A stretch of DNA of 64,000 nt from Pomphorhynchus laevis (Eukaryota; Acanthocephala; Palaeacanthocephala; Echinorhynchida; Pomphorhynchidae), in assembly GCA_012934845.2 (NCBI GenBank), contig WNNJ02000322.1, positions 62,001-126,000 of the forward strand. Reading direction: 5' to 3'. Positions 19,901 to 27,113 of this stretch are shown here, piece after piece; position 1 is the stretch's first letter; each line of letters starts with the position of its first letter. The position numbers and the translations under genes are program-made. The notes under the pieces are model-generated. The model was not told the origin of the DNA and ran no database searches. It saw nothing but the letters and a program-made list of their open reading frames with translations.

Positions 19901-22900
19901 TAGCCGATATTAAAGAGACCTGCGCTGACATTTGCCAGTGCTTTTGCTAATGATCCTTTTTGGTGAAGCTGTAGTACTGATTTAGTACTCTATGATGTTA
20001 CTAGAAAATTTTCTAGTACATCATTCACATTGATTCATTCATTGATTGCCGTCTGCCAGTCCTCCTCTGCATCCAGTAGTGGGAGGGATCTGGCACTGAT
20101 GAGTCATTGTGATGACGAAACGGCATTCGTCATTCTTTCGCGTCTGGCTTACATGTTTTACAAGAAATTCACGCGGAATGGTCTCACTCTCCTTATATAA
20201 TTTGTCTTTATCAAAAAATGCAAAACATGCATTTTTTATAAATCTTTTTCAAAAAATACCTAACGTAGAACATTAGGCTAGACCAATTATGGCTTCCTAT
20301 ATAACATACGCGTATAAATTGTCTAAATATATCACGCAAAAGTTGAAATCAAAACTTATAGGAGAAAATTTTTCATCCATAAAAGATGGTATAGAATTCT
20401 CCCAAAGATTTCGCAACATGGATGTGGTAGATAATAAATGCCTTTGTTTTGATGTAATATCAATGTTTACTAATAAGGATAGTAAATATCCCATGCCGTG
20501 GGGATAGCATGTAATTTACTATCTGAAGGAAATTTTGACGACGACACAACGATGACAATTGAATTCGATGGATAACTATATGAACAAACAGATGGATTGG
20601 AGATGGGTAATCCTCTAGCATCTATTTTGAGTGAACTTTAAATGAGATCATGGAAATATAATCATCTGAAAAATATCTTTACTGATATTAAGCTGCGGGT
20701 CCGTTATGTCGACGATACATTTGTTGTTGTTCCTGATAACATAGACGTAAAAGGGTTGTTATCTAATTTAAACAGTTTTGATAGAGACATACAATGGAAA
20801 ATGACGGAGGAGCAAAATAATATTTTAACTTTTTAGATGTACTCGCTAGCAGGCTTCCAAACAATACTTTGAAAACATCAGCTTTTCAAAAAGTTGGATT
20901 AAAACCTAATGTTGTTTCCTGGCATTTAAATACCCCAAACACTTGGAAAGTAGCTGCTGATAGTTTATTGTTTTTGCGAAGCAATTTGATCTGCTCCGAT
21001 TTTGTCGAGATGAGAAAACGTGAGGGCTTAATAATTGACACTTTAAGATAAAACCAATTCCCAGAGTGGGAGATTAAAAAGACTTTATATAAGACGAAAA
21101 CTAATAAAATTCCTATTTTTGATCCTTGAACAGAACGGAAGTATGTTGGGATTCCATATATCAATGATATATGGAATAATCGTTTTAAAATATACGTCAA
21201 TAAAAACCAAATTTCAACATCCAATGATATTGTTTTGTACAATAAAAGAATGCCTAAATTATATAATTTCTTGAAAATTAAATCCATCACCAACAATCCA
21301 TACGTTGTTTATAAAATCCCTTGTAAAGACTGCGATAAAATAGACAGGTCAAAGTGGGCAAGGTGTAAATAAAAGAGTAAGCCAGCACAAATACACACTT
21401 AAACTTGGAACAAGCAGTGCCTTAGTTGATCATAACACAAAAAAATTATTTTAACGTGACAAATTCGTGCCGGTGCACGCATACATGACCACAAAAAGAA
21501 CAAAAATCTAAATTATGTGTTGATAAGGTGGGTACGGATGCGGTATTTGAATGTAATAAAGGAGGGAGCGCAGACGTAGATAGGGAGCTGATTCAATGAG
21601 GGGAGGAAACGAGAAAGTATAGGAGACCGTAGTTGTTGAAGTAATTGGGAACGTGAAGTAAGAGGGAATGGCGGGAACGCAGTGATAGAGGTGGGACGAG
21701 TGTCGTTCAAGGAAGGGATGTTGATGAACGATGGGGAGCCGACAGCGATTAGACGAAAAGTTACGAGAAAGCGGATTTGTATGCGGATCAAGGATTGAGG
21801 GTCAAGAGAGCTGGGAAGATGTGTGGATGTGTGGTCGCTTCGACGGAGACGAAAAAGCACTCGAACGGCAGAGTTGATGATGCGTTGTAATAATAGGATG
21901 ATGGATTTGTGAAATTGGTGAAACTGCTGAGGCAGTGATAGATTTTAAGGAGAGAAACGATAAAAGGGGATGCATACAAGAACGGAAGTCGATAAGGGGG
22001 CAGATACGGCGGATGTAACGGAGAATTAAGTTAAACAAGTGTACCTAGTCACGGACGAAGGGCTTAAAGGAAAGCCCTTCGTCGAAATGAAGATCATCGA
22101 AATGGAAAACTAAGAAAGTGAGATTGTGGACTATGGGGATGATTGATAAGTTAAAAGATATAGATGAAGGAGATATGTTAGGTTGACGGGGGAATATCCA
22201 CATTATTTTGGACTTGTAGGGTTTAAAAACGAGAGAGATGGGAGAGACGTTTGAGATAGAAGCAAGACAGTTGGAGGCAGAAATGACGATATCGTGTATG
22301 CGATAGGTGGGTGTGTGAGCATAGATAAGTATGCCATCGACTTATTGCATGACGTTAAAGGAGTAAGGTTTGTTAAACGGAGAGAGATTGGTCAGCAGAA
22401 GAGTCAGGGTTCCTAAGATTGAACCTTCTGGGACCCTGTAGAAAATATCGATGGGAGGTGAGGATGATGAATTATAACAGACGCGAAAAGAACGATCCGA
22501 TAGATATAAAGCAAACCATGCTACGTAGGAGGAAGAAAATCAATAATCATAACTAAGGCGAGATAGGAGTATGGAGTGGTCGACGATGTCGAAAACGGTG
22601 GAGAGGTCAAGGGATATGAGAACACCATATGGAGCATTGCCTCGAGAAATAAGTAGGTCGTTGTAAACTTTCATGCAGGCGATTTCCGTAGAGTAATTAG
22701 AGCGAAAAGCGGATTGGAAAGGAGTGTACAGATTGGATGAAGACAGATAAACGTTGATTTGTTTTAATATGATGCGTTCTAAGAGCTTATAAAGAGTAAA
22801 GAGGAGTAGAATGGGGTGATAGCTAGGAAAAAGTGAGGGGTCGTGCGAATGTTTTTTAAGGCGGATTTTTAGTGTAAAGAGAATATATCACTGCGGATGG

Positions 22901-23622
22901 ACGAGTTAAACGTGGCGAGGAAAGGAGATATCGATGAGTATATGGATTTAAGTATGGGGGTTGGCGGGGGTGTCGCAAGTGAGGTTTTGTTGGACAAGGA
23001 GATGAGTACAGATGAGACTTCGGCAGTTGAGACATAGAAGAGATGAAAGAGTTCCGGCAGAATGAGGCGAGACAGGGTAGAGTGGGATGGAATTGATACG
23101 GGGTGTAAGAGAGATACGTGGATACTTCGGTCTTGAGAAATGACAAATAATCATGGGTATTGATGTCGCAATACAATGAGGAGCGAGCAAGATTGATGTT
23201 AATTAAATAATATTATGTATCGATTAAGACAAAAATAACGAGTGAATTATTTAATGAATTAATTTCCAAATCTACTTACTGACTGAGCTTTTTAAGTTTG
23301 TAACAGTATTAGATGCTGACTTCCACCAACTATTTATCCAATTATTTGACGGATTTGTGATAACGTCTTGAAGATTTAGAGTTGCATCATTGGTTGATTC
23401 AACGTCATTTGTTGCATCGGCATCGTAAGAAGTATTCGACACGTCTTTTGACTCGTTTTCTTTACTCAAGGAAATGATAACCTTGCCTGTAGGAATGTGT
23501 TCAGGTTGAACAAATGTGTCCACTCCTGTAGCAATCATATTTAAATCATTGTCATCTTTATCGGCAATTTCAAATTGTTCATTATCGTTATCGCTAGCAT
23601 CAATGTTTGAATTTATGCTCAT
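7802..23622 (-). CDS. FAM114A (Noxp20) family protein, 11 exons found
   Basis: Exons (minus strand): 23622-23280, 18577-18458, 17589-17503, 17452-17415, 16872-16720, 12022-11894, 11845-11757, 9632-9570, 9526-9408, 9347-9287, 7900-7802. All have AG/GT borders and phases match at every join, except that one exon (length 1 mod 3) is missing between 16720 and 12022. Conserved family segments: NWINSWWKSASNTVTNLKSS, then IHTVDSKLGAPDPSEL (human SNVIEKAETSLGIPGPSEI), NTGIDALENVGRITIETIKE (human [16 protein letters not shown]), ALEKLISTSKLSEEKLK, and near the C-terminus ESDHATKILDAYQYL (human EASNSASYIQDAFQLL). Known pieces give about 433 residues; human paralogues have about 500-560. Function is poorly known: cytosolic, linked to neuronal development and Golgi trafficking. 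An acceptor (TTTTAG) right before the ATG implies a non-coding first exon. Confidence 0.8.
7905..8405. other. Intron DNA, nothing recognised
   Basis: AT-rich sequence between the last two exons of the FAM114-like gene. No coding signal or repeat family identified. Confidence 0.4.
8408..8558. mobile_element. MITE-like 151-bp element with 14-bp inverted ends
   Basis: Ends GTATCAGAATAAGA (8408-8421) and TCTTATTCTAATAC (8545-8558) are reverse complements with one mismatch. Inside, CTGCTATG (8443-8450) pairs with a CATAGCAG near 8485, and GGCCCC pairs with GGGGCC. It is GC-rich compared with its surroundings. No target duplication is obvious. Either a small DNA transposon or a structured RNA. Confidence 0.5.
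8567..8875 (-). pseudogene. PLE-like RT-to-endonuclease linker fragment
   Basis: One open frame of 102 residues: NIFLHEHSCIPYNIKYNTLN, then EILRIATICNDIGFLQNHLN, YFKLGYYKNNIKQKI. The order HxxS-x-IPYNIKYN, R-I-x-TIC, L-x-F-x-x-x-GY resembles the part of PLE-type proteins between the RT and the C-terminal nuclease. No catalytic motif is included. It lies in the last intron of the FAM114-like gene, same strand. Confidence 0.4.
9287..9347 (-). CDS. FAM114A-like penultimate exon (61 bp)
   Basis: Inferred from frame: acceptor AACAAG before 9347, donor ATG|GTATTG after 9287. It enters in phase 2, leaves in phase 0, and adds exactly the 21 residues that human FAM114A2 has between the flanking segments. 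Sequence conservation alone is weak. Confidence 0.55.
9408..9526 (-). CDS. FAM114A-like exon
   Basis: Acceptor TTATAG, donor GAG|GTAAAT. Codes ATVDCCEESVQMLEDAVISL and LCELIGLKEINHAFALSLK, matching the alpha-helical C-terminal part of the family (human IVLCKELSSLSKEF). Confidence 0.75.
9570..9632 (-). CDS. FAM114A-like exon (63 bp)
   Basis: Acceptor GTTTAG, donor AAAG|GTAAGC, phase 0 to 0, coding TLNTINDNVQELNDADTFTV plus K. Confidence 0.7.
9650..10500. other. Intron DNA, nothing firm
   Basis: AT-rich. Short minus-strand frames at 10077-10521 have no family features. The 10200-10510 part may be a decayed upstream portion of the RT-polyprotein relic that follows on the plus strand. Confidence 0.35.
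10513..11060 (+). pseudogene. Zinc/nuclease C-terminal domain of an RT polyprotein
   Basis: Plus strand: LASLDVERLLQYASMNESLN, WMTNHSLHCGVYTVKFNKNE, FLDDLAARYGWGPTN, then CICGENL and RRNNEILDIMV. From memory this matches the block GLL-ASEKGASTWLTALP, H-x-FALHKGEFRDALxLRYGW, CxCG, H-A-x-SC, RHNEIRD of large invertebrate RT polyproteins. A CCHC-like finger followed by RHN resembles the C-terminus of R2-type LINEs with a restriction-like endonuclease. Here the finger His (HA-SC, now YSISC) and RHNE (now RNNE) are altered and stops intervene. Lies in an intron of the FAM114-like gene. Confidence 0.5.
11070..11750. other. Intron DNA
   Basis: AT-rich with long TATTAAT runs around 11380-11740. No gene or repeat family recognised. 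Confidence 0.4.
11757..11845 (-). CDS. FAM114A-like exon (89 bp)
   Basis: Acceptor TTCCAG, donor CTG|GTAAAT. Codes VTFNGTFFDFINAFNDKAKS and LPIDKHSIKL. Phase 1 in, 0 out, as both neighbours need. Confidence 0.75.
11894..12022 (-). CDS. FAM114A-like exon (129 bp)
   Basis: Acceptor TTATAG, donor GAG|GTTAAT. Codes ALEKLISTSKLSEEKLKLIC and SIDRMVSNIKSDLEIGDD, equivalent to human EALEMLSQESEIKVKSILN. The exon just upstream in other species (FDEFQGLSHL) was not found in the window. Confidence 0.75.
12433..13335 (+). pseudogene. RTE/Rex3-like LINE, RT C-terminal half
   Basis: Plus strand in three frames: LLFFVYMDKIMRQA, SLLIAYGVVLLASCPEDLQY (site of F/YADD, now AYGV), STSKTV; then DYFKYIEVLFSRDG, AMRSLYRSVVVKQELSLRAK; then RIQTTEVKFIRGVADISLTD, GVWSLFLYIEESQLKRLRHV, GKRSRGRPRYRWRD and DVWSNLVRALPTRPDTGT. 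The later blocks match the fish Rex3-like C-terminus (RIQAAEMSFLRRVAGLSLRD, GRRPRGRPRTRWRD) very well. 5'-truncated, at least two frameshifts and a stop after RWRD; the AYGV change alone would kill RT activity. Sits in a FAM114-like intron. Confidence 0.8.
13378..13797. mobile_element. Element with long inverted ends, PLE-terminus type
   Basis: Arms of roughly 120 bases (about 13378-13520 and 13670-13797) are imperfect reverse complements. Each includes GGATCAAAGAAAGAAGG, AAAATTTTATTTGATATTT and GCATCTTCAGAAAATTACAA. The same block recurs at 45475-45640 and directly in front of the PLE at 14180. This suggests PLE terminal repeats in inverted orientation, although a MITE is possible. Confidence 0.6.
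14180..15420 (+). pseudogene. PLE C-terminal half with triplicated GIY-YIG region
   Basis: From 14210: SNNKALNTSNIVLYNSKIPK, LHNILKNKAKRDNDVVAYKI, SCLECDKIYVDQTSQPLETR and LKQHK. The CxxCDKIYVDQT-x10-RLKQHK block is the PLE form of the GIY-YIG endonuclease start. The segment from VDQTSQP to GVTLNTL is present three times in a row. The RT is missing. The first unit has an in-frame stop and a 1-base insertion; units two and three are open (83 codons each). Because each unit starts inside the nuclease, units two and three have lost the CxxC and Tyr-containing part. Confidence 0.8.
14538..15370 (+). repeat. Tandem triplication, 288-bp unit
   Basis: Units begin at 14538, 14827 and 15115. Copies are about 95 percent alike. 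Unit length is 289, 288 and roughly 255 bases before divergence. Each holds the PLE nuclease C-terminus and about 35 bases of 3' UTR, so the duplication joins the 3' UTR back to the middle of the nuclease. Confidence 0.92.
15425..16715. other. Intron DNA, no gene recognised
   Basis: AT-rich. Opposed open frames at 16040-16336 overlap on both strands and show no family motif. The missing FAM114-like exon should lie between 12022 and 16720 but I could not identify it. Confidence 0.4.
16720..16872 (-). CDS. FAM114A-like exon (153 bp)
   Basis: Acceptor TTCTAG, donor GAA|GTATGT, 51 codons, phase 0 to 0. IFNTGIDALENVGRITIETI is the most diagnostic stretch of the gene (human [20 protein letters not shown]). 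Confidence 0.85.
17415..17452 (-). CDS. FAM114A-like small exon (38 bp)
   Basis: Acceptor CTTAAG, donor AAG|GTAATT. Codes KFTNFISKPEISK, in frame with both neighbours. Confidence 0.6.
17503..17589 (-). CDS. FAM114A-like exon (87 bp)
   Basis: Acceptor GTTTAG, donor AAA|GTATAT. Codes EEQGLPAIDQEDCKLQKSNP and TIGSPLYVE. This low-conservation linker was placed by frame and splice sites. Confidence 0.65.
17600..18450. other. Intron DNA
   Basis: AT-rich. The minus-strand frame at 18022-18234 has no recognisable motif. Confidence 0.4.
18458..18577 (-). CDS. FAM114A-like exon 2 (120 bp)
   Basis: Acceptor GCGTTAG, donor GAG|GTAAAT. Codes DSISIVIHTVDSKLGAPDPS and ELAFQMQKIKKLKADANN, the conserved V-I-x6-LG-x-P-x-P-x-E block of the family. 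Joins exon 1 in phase 1. Confidence 0.85.
18600..19360. other. Intron 1 DNA, nothing recognised
   Basis: AT-rich intron between coding exons 1 and 2 of the FAM114-like gene, up to the start of the PLE. No repeat family identified. Confidence 0.4.
19593..19604. repeat. Target site duplication, left copy
   Basis: TATATAATTTGT, identical to 20194-20205. Removing one copy and the insert restores a continuous PLE sequence. Confidence 0.8.
19637..19692 (-). ncRNA. Degenerate, truncated hammerhead H3
   Basis: Minus-strand copy of the hammerhead lacking the 5' strand of stem III and most of stem I. Core reads CTGACGA and CAAAA where the others have CTGATGA and CGAAA, so the essential G12 is lost. 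Predicted inactive. Confidence 0.7.
19736..19814 (+). ncRNA. Hammerhead ribozyme H4, type III
   Basis: Stem III TGCCGT (19736-19741) pairs with ACGGCA (19809-19814). Cleavage C at 19742. Stem I TGCCAG (19743-19748) pairs perfectly with CTGGCA (19779-19784) and continues as TCC/GGA pairs with bulges. CTGATGA 19785-19791, stem II GTCAT/ATGAC with loop TGTG, GAAA 19806-19809. Every invariant core base is present. With stems I and II closed, the ends lie in stem III, the type III arrangement. Confidence 0.88.
20047..20125 (+). ncRNA. Hammerhead ribozyme H5, type III
   Basis: Same sequence as H4 across all stems and core; cleavage C at 20053. Placed 311 bp downstream of H4, so self-cleavage at both would release a 311-nt monomer. 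Confidence 0.88.
20194..20205. repeat. Target site duplication, right copy
   Basis: TATATAATTTGT, identical to 19593-19604, at the right border of the hammerhead-bearing insert. Confidence 0.8.
21437..23195 (-). pseudogene. LINE family B copy B2 (RT to 3' end)
   Basis: Minus strand from 23195: linker (SLKTEVSTYLSYTP), RT fingers and palm, thumb (LFRLRRSDHTSTHLPSSLDP) and C-terminus (PSFITFKYRIRTHLINT, stop near 21513), then the family 3' tail with stem-loop near 21465-21481. 5'-truncated and frameshifted in several places. It lies in intron 1 of the FAM114-like gene and cuts the PLE nuclease at 21436. A perfect 12-bp fold-back (arms 22054-22065 and 22072-22083) lies inside and breaks the RT frame. 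Confidence 0.82.
23280..23622 (-). CDS. FAM114A-like exon 1 (coding start)
   Basis: ATG at 23622-23620 immediately follows an acceptor (CACATTTTAG), so a non-coding exon lies upstream. 114 residues plus one base, acidic and Ser/Asn-rich (EQFEIADKDDNDLN), ending NWINSWWKSASNTVTNLKSS. Donor TCA|GTAAGT. The acidic head and W-x3-W-x-SAS motif fit FAM114 N-termini. Confidence 0.8.
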
Positions 23623-23639
23623 CTAAAATGTGAAATAAT

Positions 23640-23900
23640 TGATTTTGATAACTTTTGGAACCCGAAATAAGCTAAAAATTAAAAAATAAAATCACCCGAA
23701 ACAGTTTAGATCAGCTGAGTCTATGTACTTTACACTATTTATAAATTAAAAATAATGCAAAATAAAATTCAAAAAATTAAAAATAAATAATTATTATAAA
23801 AGATTTTGTATAATTTATAACTATAAAGTTAAAATTTAAAATAAATATTAATTTCTATGAATTAAAAACAACAGAAAAATAATATATAAAGATATAAAAA
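23640..23900. other. AT-rich spacer upstream of exon 1
   Basis: No gene or repeat seen. It should contain the intron that separates coding exon 1 from an unseen 5' UTR exon. Confidence 0.4.
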
Positions 23901-23904
23901 AATA

Positions 23905-24440
23905 ATTAGAGTGATAGAGTCAGAGTCAGACGGGCGATCAAGACGAATGTTAAAGTCACAGAGAACAAAAGTAGAAGTATAAGACAATGAACAGAGAGGA
24001 GAATGTCTGCAAGGTCGTTAAAGACCATACATGAGGGGCGGCAGAGCCTGGACGGTGTGTAATCACAAGTTCCATAGAAAAAGGAGTTGATAATCTGCAT
24101 ATTAGAATTCGAACGAAGTGTAATGGATGTTAACGTTAATTTTACGTAAAGACATTGGGTGACGAGCAATGGAAACAATACCGCCATGGTTAGAATCAGT
24201 AGATGTGGGAGAGACAATTGGACGAGCTTATTCAACTAAAGAACAACCAGAGCGACATAGACGACGAATAGCAAGATCGTCAGAGTCAGTGCCAGGATTC
24301 GGTAATGCAGAGAATATCGATAGATAATTGATCGAAGACATTAAAGAGCAGATCAGCTTTATGAAGAATAGAGCGAGTGTTGAAAATAGTAAGACGAAAA
24401 GTATGTTCAGGAGCGCGATCAACTAGCCAAGAAGACTACG
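23905..24440 (-). pseudogene. LINE A endonuclease fragment, N-terminal part
   Basis: Minus strand reads an APE-like start: RLTIFNTRSIHKADLLFNVF, DILCITESWH (catalytic E context), DDLAIRRLCRSGCSLVE, then SNMQIINSFF and FVLCDFNIRLDRPSDSDSIT-like near 23910-23990. Broken by stops and frameshifts. Confidence 0.7.
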
Positions 24441-24800
24441 GGAATAGACGGAACGTCATCGGATTATGATGGCGTCCTGATCAAATGGGGATGAGTAAGA
24501 GTATGAGTGACAAGGAAATGATCGGACAAACCAGGATTAGTAATTGACAAGGAGCATAGTCATTGAAGCATTTGCGAACCGATATAATGTCGAGATCATC
24601 GCCGAGAATGTGTGGGGCTTCTTGAAAGTAATTTATAGTTAAAATCATAAAAACGATTAGTTAGAGCGATAGAGTCAGAGTCAGCTGGACGAACAAGACG
24701 AATGATAAAGTCACTGAGAACAAAAGCAGGAGTATAAGACAATGAACAGTGAGACATAAGATCTGCAAGGTAGTTAAAGAATATATGTAAGGGGGCGGTT
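24441..24800 (-). pseudogene. LINE A endonuclease fragment, C-terminal part
   Basis: Minus strand: IFFNYLADLMSHCSLSYTPA, then FVLSDFIIRLVRPADSDSIA, SRSPTHSRR. It repeats the stretch at 23905-24030 some 750 bases away in direct orientation, so the later endonuclease part lies upstream of the earlier part. Not a single ordered copy. Confidence 0.68.
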
Positions 24801-24831
24801 GATTGAATGAAATGTATTTCATTCAATCAAC
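24798..24831. repeat. Fold-back at LINE A / repeat T border
   Basis: Perfect 16-bp arms (24798-24813 and 24816-24831) with a 2-base loop. The other T copy at 62940 has only a short palindrome here. Confidence 0.9.
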
Positions 24832-25165
24832 TGTGCAAACACTAATTTAAATGATTAATAAATAATTAAATTATTCGTAAAACTTCATTCAATGTTATCA
24901 AATAAGTTAAATCTAATTTTAAATCATAAATAATTTAATATTTTTTAAATTAAATATTAATTCAAATTGATATACTTGTGCAGTCAGTGTTACAATTGAA
25001 ATTTTGTTGATTATTTTTGTTGCACGTTGATTTAAAAATAAAATAATTTAAAAATAAAAATAACTTAAATTTAGGTAGCAAATTATAGATGACTAGTTTG
25101 ATCATAGAAATTAATTGCTCATAAATCAATTGAAATTAATTAATTGGTAGGTTTTCAAATTGAAA
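24816..25165. repeat. Repeat T copy 1
   Basis: About 350 bases matching 62630-62960 in reverse orientation, including GTGCAACAAAAATAATCAAC and GTAGCAAATTATAGATGACT. AT-rich, no coding. Also related to 36990-37080 and 56800-56960. Class unknown. Confidence 0.75.
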
Positions 25166-26907
25166 ATAAAACCTTCCCCTACCAATTTTCTTAATCTAAC
25201 GCAACATGTCTCAATGTTTACTCGTTCCTCTAGAGACCATCAATCTTTGCTTGATATGTGTCTTACTTCCGATAAATATTTGGTCACTGGTATAACATAT
25301 TTGGATCCCTTAGGCAGCTCTGATCATTCTGTTATTCGCTTTAATACAAACTTATCTAATATATAGTCACAACCTGAGTCCTCATGTATGCCAGTACAAT
25401 GTTTCAAACCCAATTTCAGTTTAATAAGTCAATCTCTTCTCGGTACAAATTTGTATGATCCATTGATTTTTGGAGTTGAATCATCTTGGCAACAATTTGA
25501 AACCCTAATGATATCGCTCCTTCTACGTTTCTCACCTCGTAGGTAGCAACTGCCCGTGCACGCACAAATCCATGGTTTGATAAGGAGCTTCAGGAGGCAT
25601 TGAGATCCAAGAAGCAAAAATTCGTAAGGTATATGCATGGAGAAACTGATTATAGGTCATTTAAAAAGTGTCGGAATCATTTCACATATCTCAAGAGACT
25701 TAAAAAGCGGCAATTTGAACAAGTACTGGTAGGAAAGTCAGCCAACAATCCTAACATATTATTTAAATATGCAAATTTTATAAGTAATGTTCGACCTTCT
25801 ATTTTTATCAGACCTTCTAGCTCTATTATTGGAAACAATGGACGCATTCTAGTAGATCATTTCGATATTGCTACTGCATTTGGTCGTAAATTTCTCGTAT
25901 CAGCCACTACTTCTCTTCGTATAGAAATTACTCGTATTAATCCGTCAATTTTTGATATTCTTCACTTGTTCACAGTCCAAGATGTTATGAAAGAGTTTAG
26001 ACGACTGAAACCGTCGGGCTCGATTTGCCCAGATTTACTTCCCTCAATATATCTGAAGAATCCTCATAATGTCATTGATGTGCCTTTATATAGGATATTT
26101 ATAGCATCATTATATTACGGTATAGTCCCGAATGCATGGAAACGCTCTATCATTAAGCCGCTTCATAAGAAAGGTGATCGATCATGTGTAGATAACTACC
26201 GACCGGTTAGTTTAACCTCTATATCGTGTCGTGTATTACTGGTATAACCAGTAATACACGACACGATAGATTACTATCGACACTATAGATTACTTTATCG
26301 GATAATCAGTAACTACCTAGAATCATACAGGTTATTTTTTACTAATCAGCACGGATTCCGTAAAAACTGTTCCACAGTAACCAACCTTTTATTGGCACAG
26401 GAAAGTTGGGGTTCCATAGTGGATGAGGGGAATGCTGTAGATGTCATATTTTTTGACTTCTCCAAAGCATTTGATCATGTACCCCATGATAAGTTGATTA
26501 TGAAGATGAGTGCATTACACATCAATCCAATTATTATTCGTTGGATTTGCAACTTTCTTTCTGGTCGCACATACCAGGTCGCCATTCACGGTACCCTTTC
26601 CGAGCATTATCCAGTTTATGCCGGTGTCCCGCAAGGGTCTGTATTGGGTCCTCTGCTGTTTTGTATTTTCATCAACGATCTCCCCAGTGTAATAAGTTCG
26701 CATTCATTATTATTTGCAGACGATTTAAAAATTTGGAGAGCCATCAAGTCGGATTATGATCGTAACATTCTTCAATCAGATATTGACACGGTTCTTAAGT
26801 GGGCACGTTCTAATGGTCTGTCTGTTAATGCCTCGAAGTGCACGTGCATGCACATTCGATCACGTAATATTGTTCCAGTGCCGATATATCGATATTTTAT
26901 ATGTTAA
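25152..26907 (+). pseudogene. CR1-like LINE D: endonuclease end and RT
   Basis: APE C-terminus QSLLDMCLTSDKYLVTG and LGSSDHSVI (catalytic SDH); linker ARTNPWFDKELQEALRSKKQ; RT: KPSGSICPDLLPSIYL, NYRPVSLTSISC, HGFRKNCSTVTNLLLAQESW, VIFFDFSKAFDHVPH, YAGVPQGSVLGPLLF, SLLFADDLKIWRAI (FADD), NASKCTCMH. The RT palm is intact. The frame is interrupted by a stop-causing 22-bp fold-back at 26222-26268. The 3' end is cut at 26907 by LINE A insertion. Confidence 0.85.
26222..26268. repeat. Fold-back inside LINE D RT, 22-bp arms
   Basis: Arms 26222-26243 and 26247-26268 are exact, with loop ATA. The right arm duplicates LINE D coding sequence in inverted form and creates a stop right after CRVLLV. A snap-back (template switch) mutation. 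Confidence 0.95.
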
Positions 26908-26940
26908 AAAAGTATTGGTTATTAAAGTTCTTACACAAAT

Positions 26941-27070
26941 TACATTCCTGATTATTCCTGTCAGTTCCAGATTATTCCTGTCAGTTCCAGATTATTCCTG
27001 TCAGTTCCAGATTATTCCTGTCAGTTCCAGATTATTCCTGTCAGTTCCAGATTATTCCTGTCAGTTCCAC
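26941..27070 (+). repeat. LINE A 5' monomers, 6 x 20 bp
   Basis: Units ATTATTCCTGTCAGTTCCAG start at 26951, 26971, 26991, 27011, 27031 and 27051, all identical, with partial copies at both ends. They end 44 bases before the ORF1 ATG. Probable internal promoter, inferred from position only. Confidence 0.95.
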
Positions 27071-27113
27071 TCGCTACGCTCGCGGATTGAGCTCAATCTA
27101 TCGATAAAAGGCC

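Larger units (their letters stand above)
19605..20193 (+). mobile_element. Retrozyme-like insert with tandem hammerheads
   Basis: A 589-bp insert inside the PLE ORF, flanked by a perfect 12-bp duplication TATATAATTTGT (19593-19604 and 20194-20205). Order: a degenerate inverted hammerhead (19692-19637), hammerhead H4, about 230 bases of spacer, hammerhead H5, then the same 3' flank as after H4. From cleavage site H4 (after 19742) to H5 (after 20053) is 311 nt. No protein is coded. Retrozymes are non-autonomous elements with exactly this layout, mobilised by host retroelement enzymes. A PLE-derived terminal repeat is the main alternative. Confidence 0.7.
19360..21436 (+). pseudogene. Penelope-like element, RT and start of GIY-YIG
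   Basis: N-terminal RT block KADKGNCFVVMDKLEYITLV at 19410-19470. After the 589-bp insert (19605-20193): RPIMASYITYAYKLSKYITQ, NKCLCFDVISMFTN (PLE FDV-SLFTN), YEQTDGLEMGNPLASILSEL, LRVRYVDDTFVVVPDNID (catalytic YVDD), DIQWKMTEEQNNILTFLDVL; later CKDCDKI, TGQSGQGVNKRVSQHKYTLK, SALVDHN, the start of the nuclease. The 3' part is cut at about 21436 by the 3' end of LINE B2. Several stops and frameshifts are present. Typical full PLE proteins are 700-1000 residues, so most of the ORF is here. Confidence 0.8.

Noticed and set aside
23272-23622. Stand-alone 116-residue protein
   Set aside because: A GTAAGT donor lies just before the stop, and the next exon at 18577 continues in frame with FAM114-type sequence.
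24816-25165. SINE
   Set aside because: No tRNA-like A/B boxes and no LINE-like 3' tail were seen. Left as unclassified repeat T.
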